DNA from: Plutella xylostella
Lineage: Eukaryota; Arthropoda; Insecta; Lepidoptera; Plutellidae
Assembly: GCF_932276165.1 (NCBI RefSeq)
Contig: NC_063997.1
Location: forward strand, 7,202,001 to 7,266,000
Direction: 5' to 3'
DNA: 64,000 bases
The position numbers and the translations under genes are program-made. Shown piece by piece: positions 1 through 11,331 of this stretch. The notes below the pieces were generated by a model that saw only the letters and a program-made list of their open reading frames with translations, was not told the DNA's origin and did not search any database. Position 1 is the first letter of the stretch. Each line of letters begins with the position of its first letter.

Positions 1-1024
1 AACAATATTCGACCGGTACTTTCTATTTATTGTACATGGTAAATCAGCAGATTATCCCTAACAGGGACACAAATCTATTTTGTGATACGCTATAGAAATG
101 CTGCTTTGTCCAGTAGATTTAAATCGTACTTTTATTTTACTATTATTTTGTATCACAATATTTTTTTCGTTTTCTCCCAATTTTTATGAATGATATCGAT
201 AAAATTATACTTAGTAATTACATTTATTTAAATACTAGGTACGTATTGTGAACATTGAAAATAGCTACATACCGCAAAAAATATCAAAGAACAGGACTAC
301 CGTATATAGAAGCAGTCTTTATCAATAGGCTACTTGATATGACGTTAAACCTTTAATGCGCTGCGAGGCTCGGGGAAATGGCTTCATAATCAGGTTTATA
401 ACTTATCCGGAGCTCTTGATTTTAATCTTAAACATTATTATAGCAATAAGGTCGCCCTTTCAGAGCCTACTCACTTTTTTGTAGCACACGTTATTTATAT
501 TTCATTGCAATTACACTCGTAAAATTTTAATAATTTGCCTTTGTTTAGGCATTTTTATTATGAATTAATTTACAACACAACACAACAGCAGCAACAAATA
601 AAAAATGCATCAGCCCATTGCCAAACAACAGCAATCTCTGAGTTTGCCATCATTATGGGGGCACTTAAAATCAATGTCAGTCTACGTTTTCATTGGCGTT
701 TATTACTCAAATCGATACAACACACGACTCCGAAACATATCCGTATCGTACCGTACGTCGTCGTGCACATCTAGGAATATTAAATTACGTGTAGCTATAA
801 TTATATATATGAATTTCATGAAAAACAATCAGTTTCACTTATTGTACTCACTTCAGCGACTATGCAGCCCCAGCCACTGGGGCCAGAGAGCTAGTAAATG
901 ATTTAATGACCCTTGAACAATTCAAAAATGTTCTAGTTCTGGGGAGGCGATTACAGAAGTGGCTCGGCGCTTTGTAGCGGTGGAGTGGAGATTAATCCAC
1001 TGTGAACGCAACTACCGCCGCACT
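1..1024. other. Non-coding, AT-rich
   Basis: I see no gene here. Short open frames around 535-901 overlap in two frames, start nowhere special and contain a CA-rich low-complexity run near 575-600, so they look like chance. Confidence 0.6.
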
Positions 1025-1159
1025 GGAGGGCCACTCTAGACAACGAAACACGAAGTTTCAGAACGCCACTGTGCTAACCATGACTCTATATCGCAGTGTT
1101 AAACGTACCGATAGCATGGCAGCTCCCGTTCGAACCATTTGGTCGGAGTGAAGTGGCCT
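1025..1159. mobile_element. MITE-like repeat, family M1, degraded copy
   Basis: This stretch resembles 35118-35303 and 61247-61385. Shared blocks are a left end reading GGGCCACTCTA, an ACGAAGTTTCAGAA block, a central ACTCTATATCG block and an AAACGTACCGAT block. The right end (GTGGCCTCC) is a decayed inverted copy of the left end. I found no target duplication. It is the most diverged of the three copies. Confidence 0.5.
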
Positions 1160-2905
1160 CCGGGCCGGACGGGGAGGCCAGCGGAACGGAATACGTTGAT
1201 ATTAGAAAATATGGAAGTAATCATGTTATGATATGGGATGGGAGTTTTTTAGATTTAAGATGGATATATTCTGTGCTGTAGTATTTTAAATGAAAAATCA
1301 CTTTTTACATTGAACCGTCAGAGTGTGAAATATAAACTATTAGTGCTTGTGTATCTAATAAAGTATGGCTGCTATAGAGTCAGTCATCTCGTTCAATTAG
1401 ATGCGATTTTAGTGATAGCTTAATTTATACTTGCAAACACAAAAACACATAATTAAAAAAATCCAATAAGTATTAAAACAGAATAATGGCATTGAATGTA
1501 TATAGAAAGTATATATTTAGCTTAAGTTAAATGTAAAGGGAACTGTAGTGCTAGCTTGGCAACACAGTGCCGCCGGAACACTTGGGTGCAAACAGCAGGG
1601 TGCAAAGTACAAAAGCCAGAGTGCTGGTACGGTTGGCTCAAAGTGAATAGTTAAAACATCCTGTAGATAACATTTCAAACTACTAAGTTGTAATTAAACT
1701 AATTGCTATGGAGATGCTTCAGATATTGCAAAAGCTACCAGACGGAATCGGAGGGGGAAAGAGGATAGTTATGATATTTAAATAAATATAGTACTTACTT
1801 AACTTATATTTGGTGAATTGTGTGCGTTATTTAATGATTTATTCAGTTGTCGACTTTGACTCTACCATCTCGTACAATAAGAAATGACGATAACCGAATC
1901 ACATAAATTGAAGGCTGCGATTCCCGACGGAATATCGAAATAAACCGACAGCATATCACGAATAAGTCTTCGAACGAGCTTTAAACGAATCAAACTCTTT
2001 GAAAAGAAATCTCCCGGAGCTCATATGTTCCGTGTTCCCGTATGCTTAACTCTCCGGTATAACAAAGTAGGTAATATATTTCAGTAATACGACGGGACCA
2101 TAAATCACCGGGCGCCGAACTCCATTCTCAAGTTCGCGACGAACTGTACGAACTTAAAATCCATTCTTCAGAGTTTCATCACGTTCGGCAAATGTTTGCC
2201 AATCAAACACACACACCGACCTCTTCCTAATAGAAAGACAAACGCATTTAAACTTTCTTCGCCTACTTCTGAAATAATTTTCATCAGCTATATTTTGAAT
2301 AAACAAATTGGGTTCATGTTTACCAGACCGAGGCTGCGACGTAACAAAGTATGTCCAACAAATTGGCTCTAAATTGCGTAGTTTATTCGCAATTACCCGT
2401 TGGAAATCTCTCCGGTATAGTATAAGTAGTTATAGTCTGATGTACCTTAATTCCGTGGAGATAACTTAAGTTACTTATTATGGTATCTCAAAGTTGTCGG
2501 TCACGGGCAGGTCTTGCCGCGGGTAACTTTACATAATAACCGCAGTGGGTACTTACCAAACTTACTTGTTAGGACTTACCCGAGTATTTAAACAGCTTTT
2601 GTTTATACATAATTTTCAAAGTAATATTTTTATAGTGGTCAGCAACATTTCATATAGTATGGGATACCATATTTTGGAATTAGGTACATATACCGTACGT
2701 AGGAAACTGCATGTTGTAAGAAAATATTTGATTTTAAATGAAAATAAAAACTCGAGATTTCACTCTACACGTTTGCGGCGTCGGCTAGCTAGCAGGTGTA
2801 GTGGTTGAATGAGAAATGCATGAAGTGAATATATCATACACTATATTTTACCCGCGAGCATCGGTTCGCATTAAAAGGCTTACCTGTAGGAGTTGAATTC
2901 AAGGA
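1160..2905. other. Non-coding stretch
   Basis: No gene, RNA gene or clear repeat recognised. A GC-richer patch lies at about 1960-2220. Confidence 0.55.
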
Positions 2906-3050
2906 AAACAAGTAATAGTAATAGTAATATATTTATTGCAACTATGTAAGTTTTACATTGGTCTTAATATTATGTACACATGGTCCTTAACATAGTGTAC
3001 TTGTCTAAGCATAGTGCCCTGTAGGGCATAGCAAGTTTAATAGTCTATGA
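2906..3050 (-). mobile_element. 3' end of a Jockey/CR1-like LINE (fragment)
   Basis: Read on the minus strand this ends in an AATAAA polyadenylation signal followed by an ATTACT microsatellite (plus strand 2912-2931, TAGTAA units). That is the usual 3' end layout of Jockey and CR1-type LINEs, as also seen for the element ending at 20535. No coding sequence remains and the left extent of homology is a guess. Confidence 0.4.
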
Positions 3051-3766
3051 CGTAACCTACTCACAAGCAATATGGTTATCTGTAAAAAGCAAATTAATCA
3101 TGTTCAAAAGCGCCTCGAATGTGAATGTGCATTATACAGCCCCATTTACTTTTTTTTATTGAATTATTCAACTTTTTAGTGTGCATAAATGGCATGAATT
3201 TGAATGAATAATGGCCCGACCTATAGTTACCTATACTCAAGTGGTCAAAACAGCAAGTTCTTTTTTTAAAAATCAAATACCCACTCGATCGAAGACGCAA
3301 ATAGAGTTAAATCTCCAAGGAGTTTCTAGTTGTGTGTCAATAGTGCGCGACGCCTGCGAGCAGCAACGTTGGGGCGTGAACGGAGCCGACGCCAATCGCT
3401 TTAGGCTGCTAAAAGCATCGTTTCGCCAACGTTGCGCAACGATTGTGTCGAGCGTACAGCGGAGTCTGGAGGCTACACTTTTGCGTGCAACTTTTTAACT
3501 GTTGGTCTTGTTTTGTTGTGAGAAATACTCGGCTCGGACACTTACTGCATCATGGCCTTTTTGTGATTCACATCTAACATGCACCCACCTCATACATCAT
3601 CACACTGGAGCACACTAGCAAGTCTCTTTCTACTATCGCAATTTCAATACCTTCAATCAACTGGAAAAGCCAATGCAAACCTACATTACTATTTATATCC
3701 ATTCCCAGCACTGCAAAAAACACAACAAAAAGTAATAAACATCCATTCCTTTGCCGTTCGAATTTG
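3051..3766. other. Non-coding stretch with a GC-rich patch
   Basis: No gene recognised. A GC-rich patch at about 3340-3495 contains the octamer CAACGTTG twice (3364-3371 and 3427-3434). The open frame across it shows no recognisable protein. Confidence 0.5.
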
Positions 3767-3774
3767 ACTATAAC
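3767..3774. repeat. Target site duplication, left, of hAT-like element
   Basis: ACTATAAC, identical to 4708-4715 on the other side of the element. Confidence 0.85.
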
Positions 3775-4707
3775 TAGGGTTTCGTTCCCGTGTTACCGGG
3801 AATTCCCGGGAAATTTGTCCTTCCCGAAACCGGGAAAAAAATAGCATTCCCGGGAATTCCCGGGTTTGATTTTTAATCGATTCTATGCTATATTTTCATC
3901 TTTATTTATCTGTTTCTCCTACCTTAAACCATAAAATTGATCGGCAGGCTTGTCGTCTACGATCAGAAACTCGGTTTTGTTGTAAATTATTGGAAAATCA
4001 TACGTATTATTGTTTTCGCGCAGCTGCATTGCAAAGATAAATGACTCATCTACATCACCTTGTTTCACCTCTTCCTGATTTAATATTTTCATCTTTGTTT
4101 ATCTGTTGATCCTACCGCCTACCTAAAACCAAAAAAATTATCGGCTTTTACATATGTGACCAAAGAGTATGTAAAAGCTAACGCTAGTGTGACGCCTGTC
4201 ATATTTTTTTATGTCCCCGTTTTGTGTCCGCATTTATTTTTTATAAAATTACTAACGCATAGAAAAAACCAAAATAAGAAGTAGAAGTAGGTTGAGCGAT
4301 AAATCGTCGAATGAATTAATTTTTCTAAAACATTGCATCGTGTAAATAATTTTCTATTTTAATTTCATTATAATGTGTCATAATATTATTATTTTCAAAC
4401 TGTTAATTTAATTATAACACGTCTGTTATTGTTTAATTTACAATTAAGAAAAACAAATGATTTGGCATGTAAAACAAATCATTATAATTTTGGTTGGTAA
4501 TTTATTTGACTGTTGCTTTTTTCTACCTATACGAGTGATAAAAGTACATTTGATTTAATTGTAAGTGTTTTAATAGACTTTTAATACCCGAAAATAGCAA
4601 AACCAAGCATTTAAAATAAATTCCCGTTTCCCGGGAATTCCCGGGAAATCTAGGAAAAATTTCCCGTTTCCCGGGAACAGAAAAAGGTCGGGAAAAACGA
4701 AACCCTA
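3775..4707. mobile_element. Non-autonomous hAT-like DNA transposon
   Basis: The ends are inverted copies of one another (left TAGGGTTTCGTTCCCG, right the complement of TTAGGGTTTCGTTTTTCCCG less the flanking T). The element is flanked on both sides by the 8 bp duplication ACTATAAC (3767-3774 and 4708-4715). An 8 bp duplication with a TAGGG-type end fits the hAT superfamily. Subterminal GGGAATTCCC palindromes occur near both ends (3796-3809, 3847-3864, 4627-4648, with a half copy at 4667-4678); these may be transposase-binding sites. The interior is AT-rich, has no transposase frame, and holds an imperfect direct repeat of about 60 bp (around 3886-3950 and 4078-4145). Confidence in the element is high, in the superfamily moderate. 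Confidence 0.85.
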
Positions 4708-4715
4708 ACTATAAC
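4708..4715. repeat. Target site duplication, right, of hAT-like element
   Basis: ACTATAAC, identical to 3767-3774. Confidence 0.85.
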
Positions 4716-5917
4716 CGTCCATCAAGTAAAGGGCAGTAAATTACCAAGTAGCGGGCACCGAAGTTTGCTAACGTGTCGCATTGTGCGGCGGCGGCGAGCT
4801 CGCCTGAAAGGACTCCGGGGGTTCCCAGGGGTGCCCCACTCCGGACATCTGCTAGCCGCAACTTGATAACTGCGCACGGCGTACATGACAGAGGTTGCCC
4901 GTTCGACATGTCTTTTGAGGGTTGAAGTAGGTGTGCTACATACCAACATGTTTAGTCTCCTAAGCACATTGTTACAGGAGAGCTGGCAAATTTATACGTC
5001 AAGTTACGGCGCAAATACTTAACTAATATAGAATAAAATTAAATATATTTACCAAAAAACTTAAATAATATAAAGTGAGTGCGTGATTTTTGTACGGCTC
5101 TTCAATCGATTAGAATGAACCATGGCGAGGAACTTTCTGGAACCAAGTTGAACCAAAAAACACGCTTCCGAATCGATAATTACGTACCTATACTTTCTAC
5201 AAAGAAATAAACTATCTAGACTTACTATAATTATAATAGTGTAACTACTACAACAACTTCTGATTGTAAATAGGTGAATCGTAAAATCAAATTATGTATT
5301 GAGAACATTTAACTTACCTACCTTAGTAAAGTTTTTACTGTACCAGCCTCTACCATCCTCGTTTCGCGAGTGGGTTGGTCCTTCCTGATTTTAACATAAT
5401 TGGAATTCGGCAAATTATTTATCTCTCTATTAAACCAATACGTCCGAAATAAAAATACTCCAATTCCAATGAAAAATCCATGTGTGAAATTTTAAAAAAA
5501 CTCCAGCTTCCCGATAATATATTTTCTCTGACTACATTTCTCCTGAACGTTATGTTCGTTGATAGCTCCGTAGGTACACCTATTTTGGTCCACATGTAGT
5601 TTGAGCTTGTTACTAGCCATGTACAGTTGGAGGTATGTTCAAGTGACTTCAATCCTCTTGGAAACTCGACGACAGTAGATCTCGCAAATATCCGACGCTA
5701 TTCCGAGACGAGCCAGATCGTTCATTTCATGAGAAAGATATGCACTATGTATACCTTTTTCTATACACGTTATACTAATTAGGAGTTACATAATATAATT
5801 TCAGTTCAGTACTATATCTCCATCGTGTTATAGGTACTCTGTTAAGTTTTATAAAAGTACTAGGTACTGTAATTAGAAAGCATTGCCAATATTATTTTTT
5901 ATATAATAATTAGTTGA

Positions 5918-5958
5918 ATGAAGCACCCTGTGAATAGTTTATTCACAGGGTGCTTCAT
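5918..5958. repeat. Perfect 19 bp inverted repeat with 3 nt spacer
   Basis: Arms 5918-5936 and 5940-5958 are exact reverse complements around the spacer GTT. The arm contains CACCCTGTGAATA, echoing CAGGGTG ends of MITEs elsewhere in the window. The stem is shorter than a typical insect pre-miRNA and has no mismatches or larger loop, so a mobile-element or template-switch origin is more likely than a microRNA. Confidence 0.8.
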
Positions 5959-6721
5959 GTATACTATAAGTTTTTTGTACATGTAGTTTAGTAAAAGTGC
6001 TGCAGTAAGCCAGAAGGATGGAATCTTTATTTTCATCGTCGATGTAAAAATGTTCTACTCGTATTCTAAATAAATCTCTATCGGCACAACGGTAGTCAAG
6101 CAATAATAGTATATTTGAATGTCACATTTTACTGCCAAATCGCATCTGCAGAACCATAAAAACAACTGCGTAACAACACCAGCATCTCCAAAATGGACGT
6201 AGAATGTAAAATCTGTGGAAGATTTCAATGCAAATGTTATTTCGTCAGTGCAGCCTGTTTGTTGTTGTACACTATTAAGAAAGTTTCCTACAGGTAGGTA
6301 TGTTGTCGGACGGTGTACCTTAATAAACTGCAGGATAGAGGTGTCAGAGGAACTTCCTTTTTGGAATAAAACTAGCGGCTCGGCTCCCCTAGCACACGTA
6401 GCTAAAGAGATGGTAATACGATACGAACCTACAATATGTTTTTTTAGAACGTAACATAATGTAACGGCCCTGGCCAATTTGACATTATTATTTATTATCT
6501 ATTAGTTATAAGTGTTAAACGTGCCATTCTAATTAACATACCATAAACAAAACAGCTGAATGTGCGCCAATGACTTGTAATTTGAATATTTTCAGAATTT
6601 TAGTTTATGTATATTTAGCATAAATTTAAATAATAATGTACTCCTAGCCGAATTTCGACCACGGCGGCCAATCTCATTTTTGAGATCAGCCAACTACGCA
6701 GGAGTAGATTATAGTGCCCAA

Positions 6722-6765
6722 GTGTGTGCGCAGTACACAGGAGCTCCTGTGTACTGCGCACACAC
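6722..6765. repeat. Perfect 44 bp palindrome
   Basis: Arms 6722-6743 and 6744-6765 are exact reverse complements with no spacer; the centre is GAGCTC. A 16 bp direct repeat (CATAAATTTAAATAAT) lies at 6619-6634 and again at 6765-6780, starting at the last base of the palindrome. Confidence 0.9.
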
Positions 6766-8947
6766 ATAAATTTAAATAATGATGGTATGAATGGCACATG
6801 GCCTTTAATTCCGTGTCCTGGACGCTCGGTCGCCTCGCGTGGACTATTTGAATCATTTATAACTGCGGGACTACTGCATTGATTTCAACTTTTTTCCGAC
6901 CCAATTAGTATTCGAACTCCGTACCAGCTATGTTGGTTTATATTTTTCATAATCCTGAACTCTCTACTGACGTTCCAAATAGTTTTTTCAGTAATTAAGG
7001 CTATTAGTGAAATTGGACAGAAAATTATACAGGGTGTTAAATTACAAAAAATTGTATAGTAACCAGAAAGGTGTGCTGAAAGGGTCATACTCAACCACTT
7101 TTGCTCTACGACTTAAGGAGGAAATTCTTGGAAAGCTGTAAATGTATGATATATCTAATTATGTACAATATATCAGCTGTCCGACATCCATTTTGTTTAC
7201 AGGCTTTGTCTTATGGGTTATTTCCCCACACATAATATATATTAAATATTATATAACTCTTATTTAACTCTATTATGCCCTGCATTCTGAAGCAATACCA
7301 TTTTTATTGAAGTCCTCAATACCATGTGACTGCGATGCAACGATTTCAGAATTGTCGCGCCGCGTCCCAACTACACAATTCCAGACTGAATTTCACCCGG
7401 CTGTATTCATTCCATCTCGATTCAGTAAATACGATAATACTTAAGTCGCCTCTCTGAATTCACTTAATTTAAACGGAAAGGCAATTTTGCTGCATTTAAA
7501 ATCTAAATCCTGTTGAAATAAAATATTATCTTTTATACATATATTATAATTTTCTTACATATTTTTCCACCTTAAAAGCTGTTCAATGTGCATCATTTAT
7601 TCAGACTCCCGGTTTTTCGATTCTGATTGCAATATGATAGTATTGTAGTTCCTTCAGCCCGAGTGGGTGGTTAAGAATTGTACACGAAGAATAATCGCCC
7701 TTATCCTATTAAAATGAGACAGGTTATAATATCGAAACAAAGTGAGAGCGTCAATGCACCTCTTCCTATCAGGCGGCATAACATTTACTTTTCATACCTA
7801 TAAAATATTTGGCTTAGTTTTTAAAACAGTTTCAGTCGCCTGACTCGATAGCCGAAGATACAGTTTGTAGACAAAGTTGAAAGGATACGTTCAATGGGGC
7901 GAACCCGGACAGCGAACGGAAACGTATATTGGGCTATAAAAGTTAAACTTGGCTATCAAGTTTAATGCATGTACGATTGAAATATGGTTATAGAAGCCGT
8001 TTTTGTAATTTGAAGTTTATGGCAATACTGTTTCTGTGTAGATACCGCATATTAGAATACATAATAATGAATTAACCTACCAGACAACATATGAAAAATA
8101 TATTAGATACCTAAACTAAACCTTTATAGGTACGCGGAAACAGCTTACACAAAAACCGGAAATCGATTCCGGAAATAGCTTCGCATATTCGCACAGATGT
8201 ATTTCTAAAAGTAGATCAGTCAACGAATATAGTTTCCAATATACAGAACATTCTGTGAAATTCCCTCCACGTAACATTTCGGCTTAGTGTTACCACAGCT
8301 AGAGGATTTGCGCCACTGACCTCTGGTCTCACAGGGCCAGCTATGCGGCGATTGACATCTGAACCCGCCCACTATACGGATTATATCTCTAGTCGAAATT
8401 GAGAATTTCATGAGCAGACTATTCATGTATCTAGGCACACAGTGAGCGTTCGCCTGTGCAGACTCAAAATTAGATACAGCTCAATGACTATCATTAATTA
8501 TCGTTTAGCTATGGACATCTGTTTGACTCAGCTGGGAATGCCTAATGCATATATTACATTAAGCATCTTGCTAATTCAAATCTAAAGTGACGGCTGGAAG
8601 GACATTTATTATAAATTTTGCTAAGTAGGCTTTTAAGTTTAACACACATTAACTTTTAAGTTTAAACGACATTAGAACTTTAAGTTTTGAAATAAAAATC
8701 TGGGAAACCAGCGAAATGGTTAAAAGCTTTCGAAGCTAGAAACATTAATCTATTTAGTTGCAAGTGACGAAAAATACACGAATGCTTACAGCAGCGGTGG
8801 CGGCGTTCATCAAATCTTTTAAAGTGGGAACGTCAGTTTTATAACTGGAAATGGCCGAAAGTTTATCAGCAAGGAGTGGGATCTGTTTATCCTAACTTGA
8901 GTGCCGGCGAGCGTCGATTGCTATTTTGAGTGGGCGCTTTGCTTGGA

Positions 8948-8974
8948 GCCGCCGCCGCCGCCGCCGCCGCCGCC
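8948..8974. repeat. (GCC)9 microsatellite
   Basis: Nine uninterrupted GCC units followed by a decayed GC-rich tail to about 8987. There is no coding context. Confidence 0.9.
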
Positions 8975-10972
8975 TGCTGCCGCCCGTATTAGCATACCCC
9001 CAGCACTCCCGCCGTCTATTTCCAGCACAACTAGAACACTGACTGGCTCGCGTGACCATTTTCCTTCTAGTTAATGGTGTCTTTGCGACAAATTGACTCG
9101 GCGAAATTCCATTGGGCTTTCAAATTGTAAAAGCTGTATTTGATTAGTTTGGCTCGACGGCACGAATATTTTGCTCACGAAAGAACGAGCATGGCTTACA
9201 TTTATATTTGTTTCCGACATGTTTTGTATTTGGCGGGTAAAATTTTGTTACTTTGTTAAACCAACACCGATTGGTGCCGAAATCGGAATTGAATCGGACC
9301 TTTTCCTCGTGGGTTGATGGTCCGTTTGTTTTCGCTCCTTGAGGGAAATCCTAAGTGGACCGGTATTTGATTTGTTGCTTGATTTGCTCAATTTTATTTG
9401 TTGAAATACATAGGTAAGTACCTATTCAGTTATACGTATAAATGTACAGTTATTTAACTATATCGTTACACTTATATCCAAAATTAAACCTTAATATTAA
9501 AATTATATTTACGTAATTACCTTATATTCTGCATCGGTTATTGCAGGAAGGCAGCTCCGTGTTGGCTCTCTCCGGATGAGCTCACGTACATAAGACATAT
9601 GCACAGAGTTTATGTGTTTACAGCTAATAACTCAAACAATAGCGCCTCGTGATAAATAGGCTGATATAACTTGAGGCAATAGCCCGCACTGCCAGCCGGC
9701 TATGGGTACCGTAACAAAACAATAACGAATGTACAAATACAGTTATGTGAGTTATTTTTAAATTAATTAATAATTTACCTACAATTTTAAGAGAGAAATA
9801 AATGCTATAAGTTTATTTTAGTATATTATTATACTTGGGTTAAGTCGAGTTACAATTTAATTAACACTTAATTTATACGATGAGGGTGAATATAAAGTTT
9901 ACAAATTAAGTTATGAAATTTTCAATAATTGAACAGTACAACTTACCGATACATTAAAAGTTTTCTTTAAAATGGAAAATTTTCGAATTAGAAACTTGTT
10001 ACAAGAGGGTATTAATTGAAGCAAACATTAATTACATTGTGTAAGTAACACGAAGGTTCCATTACTATCAGTTCACTTAAGCACCGCGAACCTACCATTT
10101 AAATTTAGTTCTTAACGCAATGTGATAGAAGCCATATTAATTTGCAATATATAATAACTCATTGGACAAAGCGTACTATGAACAGTTTTGATTGCGGCCC
10201 ATTGATATTGGAATGGTATTTCTAGCTGAATGTACATAAGTACAGTACAATCGGGAAAATAAATCTAACACAAACAAACATTAAACACTCTCTTTCAAGG
10301 TAACTTGTAAGCTTGTAACTTGGCTGGTGATTAGAGGTGGTGAGTAGAGATTGGTGCTAGTCCCAAACATAGATAATAAGAGAGATGGATCTGATCGGAT
10401 AACCTTTCCAAAATGGTTTGTATTCAAAAGTGTAATTTGAAAAACGAATATTTTTGACGTCGACTGATACTTTATTTGATTAAAATTGCATTTAAATAAA
10501 ACATCACCGTTAAACTGAAGAATATTTGCATAAAGTATCATATTTGCTCTTCACTATTGGACGCATGAAAACCCAAAGCGATTTCATTTCATTACATTTT
10601 CACGTGGACATCATAATTTCCAGATCTCGATATCCTGTAATCAAACATGCCAGAGTCAATATGTGCTATACAAATATCAATAGAACGTGTGTGCATGAAA
10701 ATATTCGGGGGAAATTTAGAGCTAAACCCTGTCGAACGATAATAATTAGGCTGCCCGCTGACCGGCGGCGCAAAGTTTGCGGAATGTGTGCGGCCGCGAT
10801 TAAAGCATTAAGTATCATTTGGAATGCACGGCCGGCCCCTGAAATTAAACTGAAAAACGTTATTAGCTCACTGAGCCAGCCAGGACATGGTAACATGGGT
10901 TTTACTTGACAATTTGTGGTCGTTAAAAAGTACCGCGTGGGGACCAACTCTGAAATAGAAATCTTGGTCCTA

Positions 10973-10984
10973 TAATGAAAGTTG
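10973..10984. repeat. Target site duplication, left, of SINE
   Basis: TAATGAAAGTTG, identical to 11320-11331. Confidence 0.85.
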
Positions 10985-11319
10985 TGCGGTGGTGGCGTAA
11001 TGGATAAGGCCTCGTCCTCTCAATCGAGAGGCCGTGGGTTCAAATCCTGGCCTGTACCAATGAATTCATTCAATTGTGTTTTCAATTAAGGAGTTTAAGT
11101 ACAGTAATAACACGTGCTCTTACGGTGATGGAAAACATCGTGAGTAAACCTGCTCATCTAGATTCTAGATGTGTATCCTAAGTGCATTGTACTTATTCCA
11201 AAATGGCGATATGGTTCGTAACCTATCACGTGAGTACAAATGTGCTGCGAAAAGTGGGTGGCTCACCTGTGAGCCACCTCTGACTATCCCTTCTGGGATT
11301 ACAGTCGTGAATGCATATG
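10985..11319 (+). mobile_element. tRNA-derived SINE, complete
   Basis: A tRNA-like head begins at 10985, with an RNA polymerase III A box TGGCGTAATGG (10993-11003) and B box GGGTTCAAATCC (about 11036-11047). It looks closest to tRNA-Arg. A body follows (block GGAAAACATCGTGAG, then CCTAAGTGCATTGTA near 11175), and then a 3' module containing GCGAAAAGTGGGTG near 11248 and CACCTCTGACTATCCC. The whole is flanked by the 12 bp duplication TAATGAAAGTTG (10973-10984 and 11320-11331), so it is one inserted unit. The 3' module resembles the 3' part of the other SINE family at 53292-53541, although the heads differ. Confidence 0.85.
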
Positions 11320-11331
11320 TAATGAAAGTTG
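11320..11331. repeat. Target site duplication, right, of SINE
   Basis: TAATGAAAGTTG, identical to 10973-10984. Confidence 0.85.

Larger units (their letters stand above)
4716..10972. other. Long non-coding stretch
   Basis: No gene recognised. It contains the hairpin at 5918-5958, the palindrome at 6722-6765, and an isolated TACAGGGTGTT end at about 7028-7038 of the kind seen on mariner-type MITEs (no partner end found). It also holds a (GCC)9 tract at 8948-8974 and a GC-richer island at about 10680-10950. The open frame at 6055-6477 and those around 10526-10947 have no recognisable protein signature. Confidence 0.5.

Noticed and set aside
6055..6477. Minus-strand frame of 140 codons
   Set aside because: No family signature; opposite strand is also open over part of it.
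10526..10947. Overlapping frames of 127 and 93 codons on opposite strands
   Set aside because: Both strands are open because the patch is GC-rich; neither product resembles a known protein.
10985..11060. A functional tRNA gene
   Set aside because: A and B boxes are present, but the sequence continues into a SINE body and is enclosed with it in a 12 bp target duplication; the anticodon arm is not a proper 5 bp stem with 7 nt loop.
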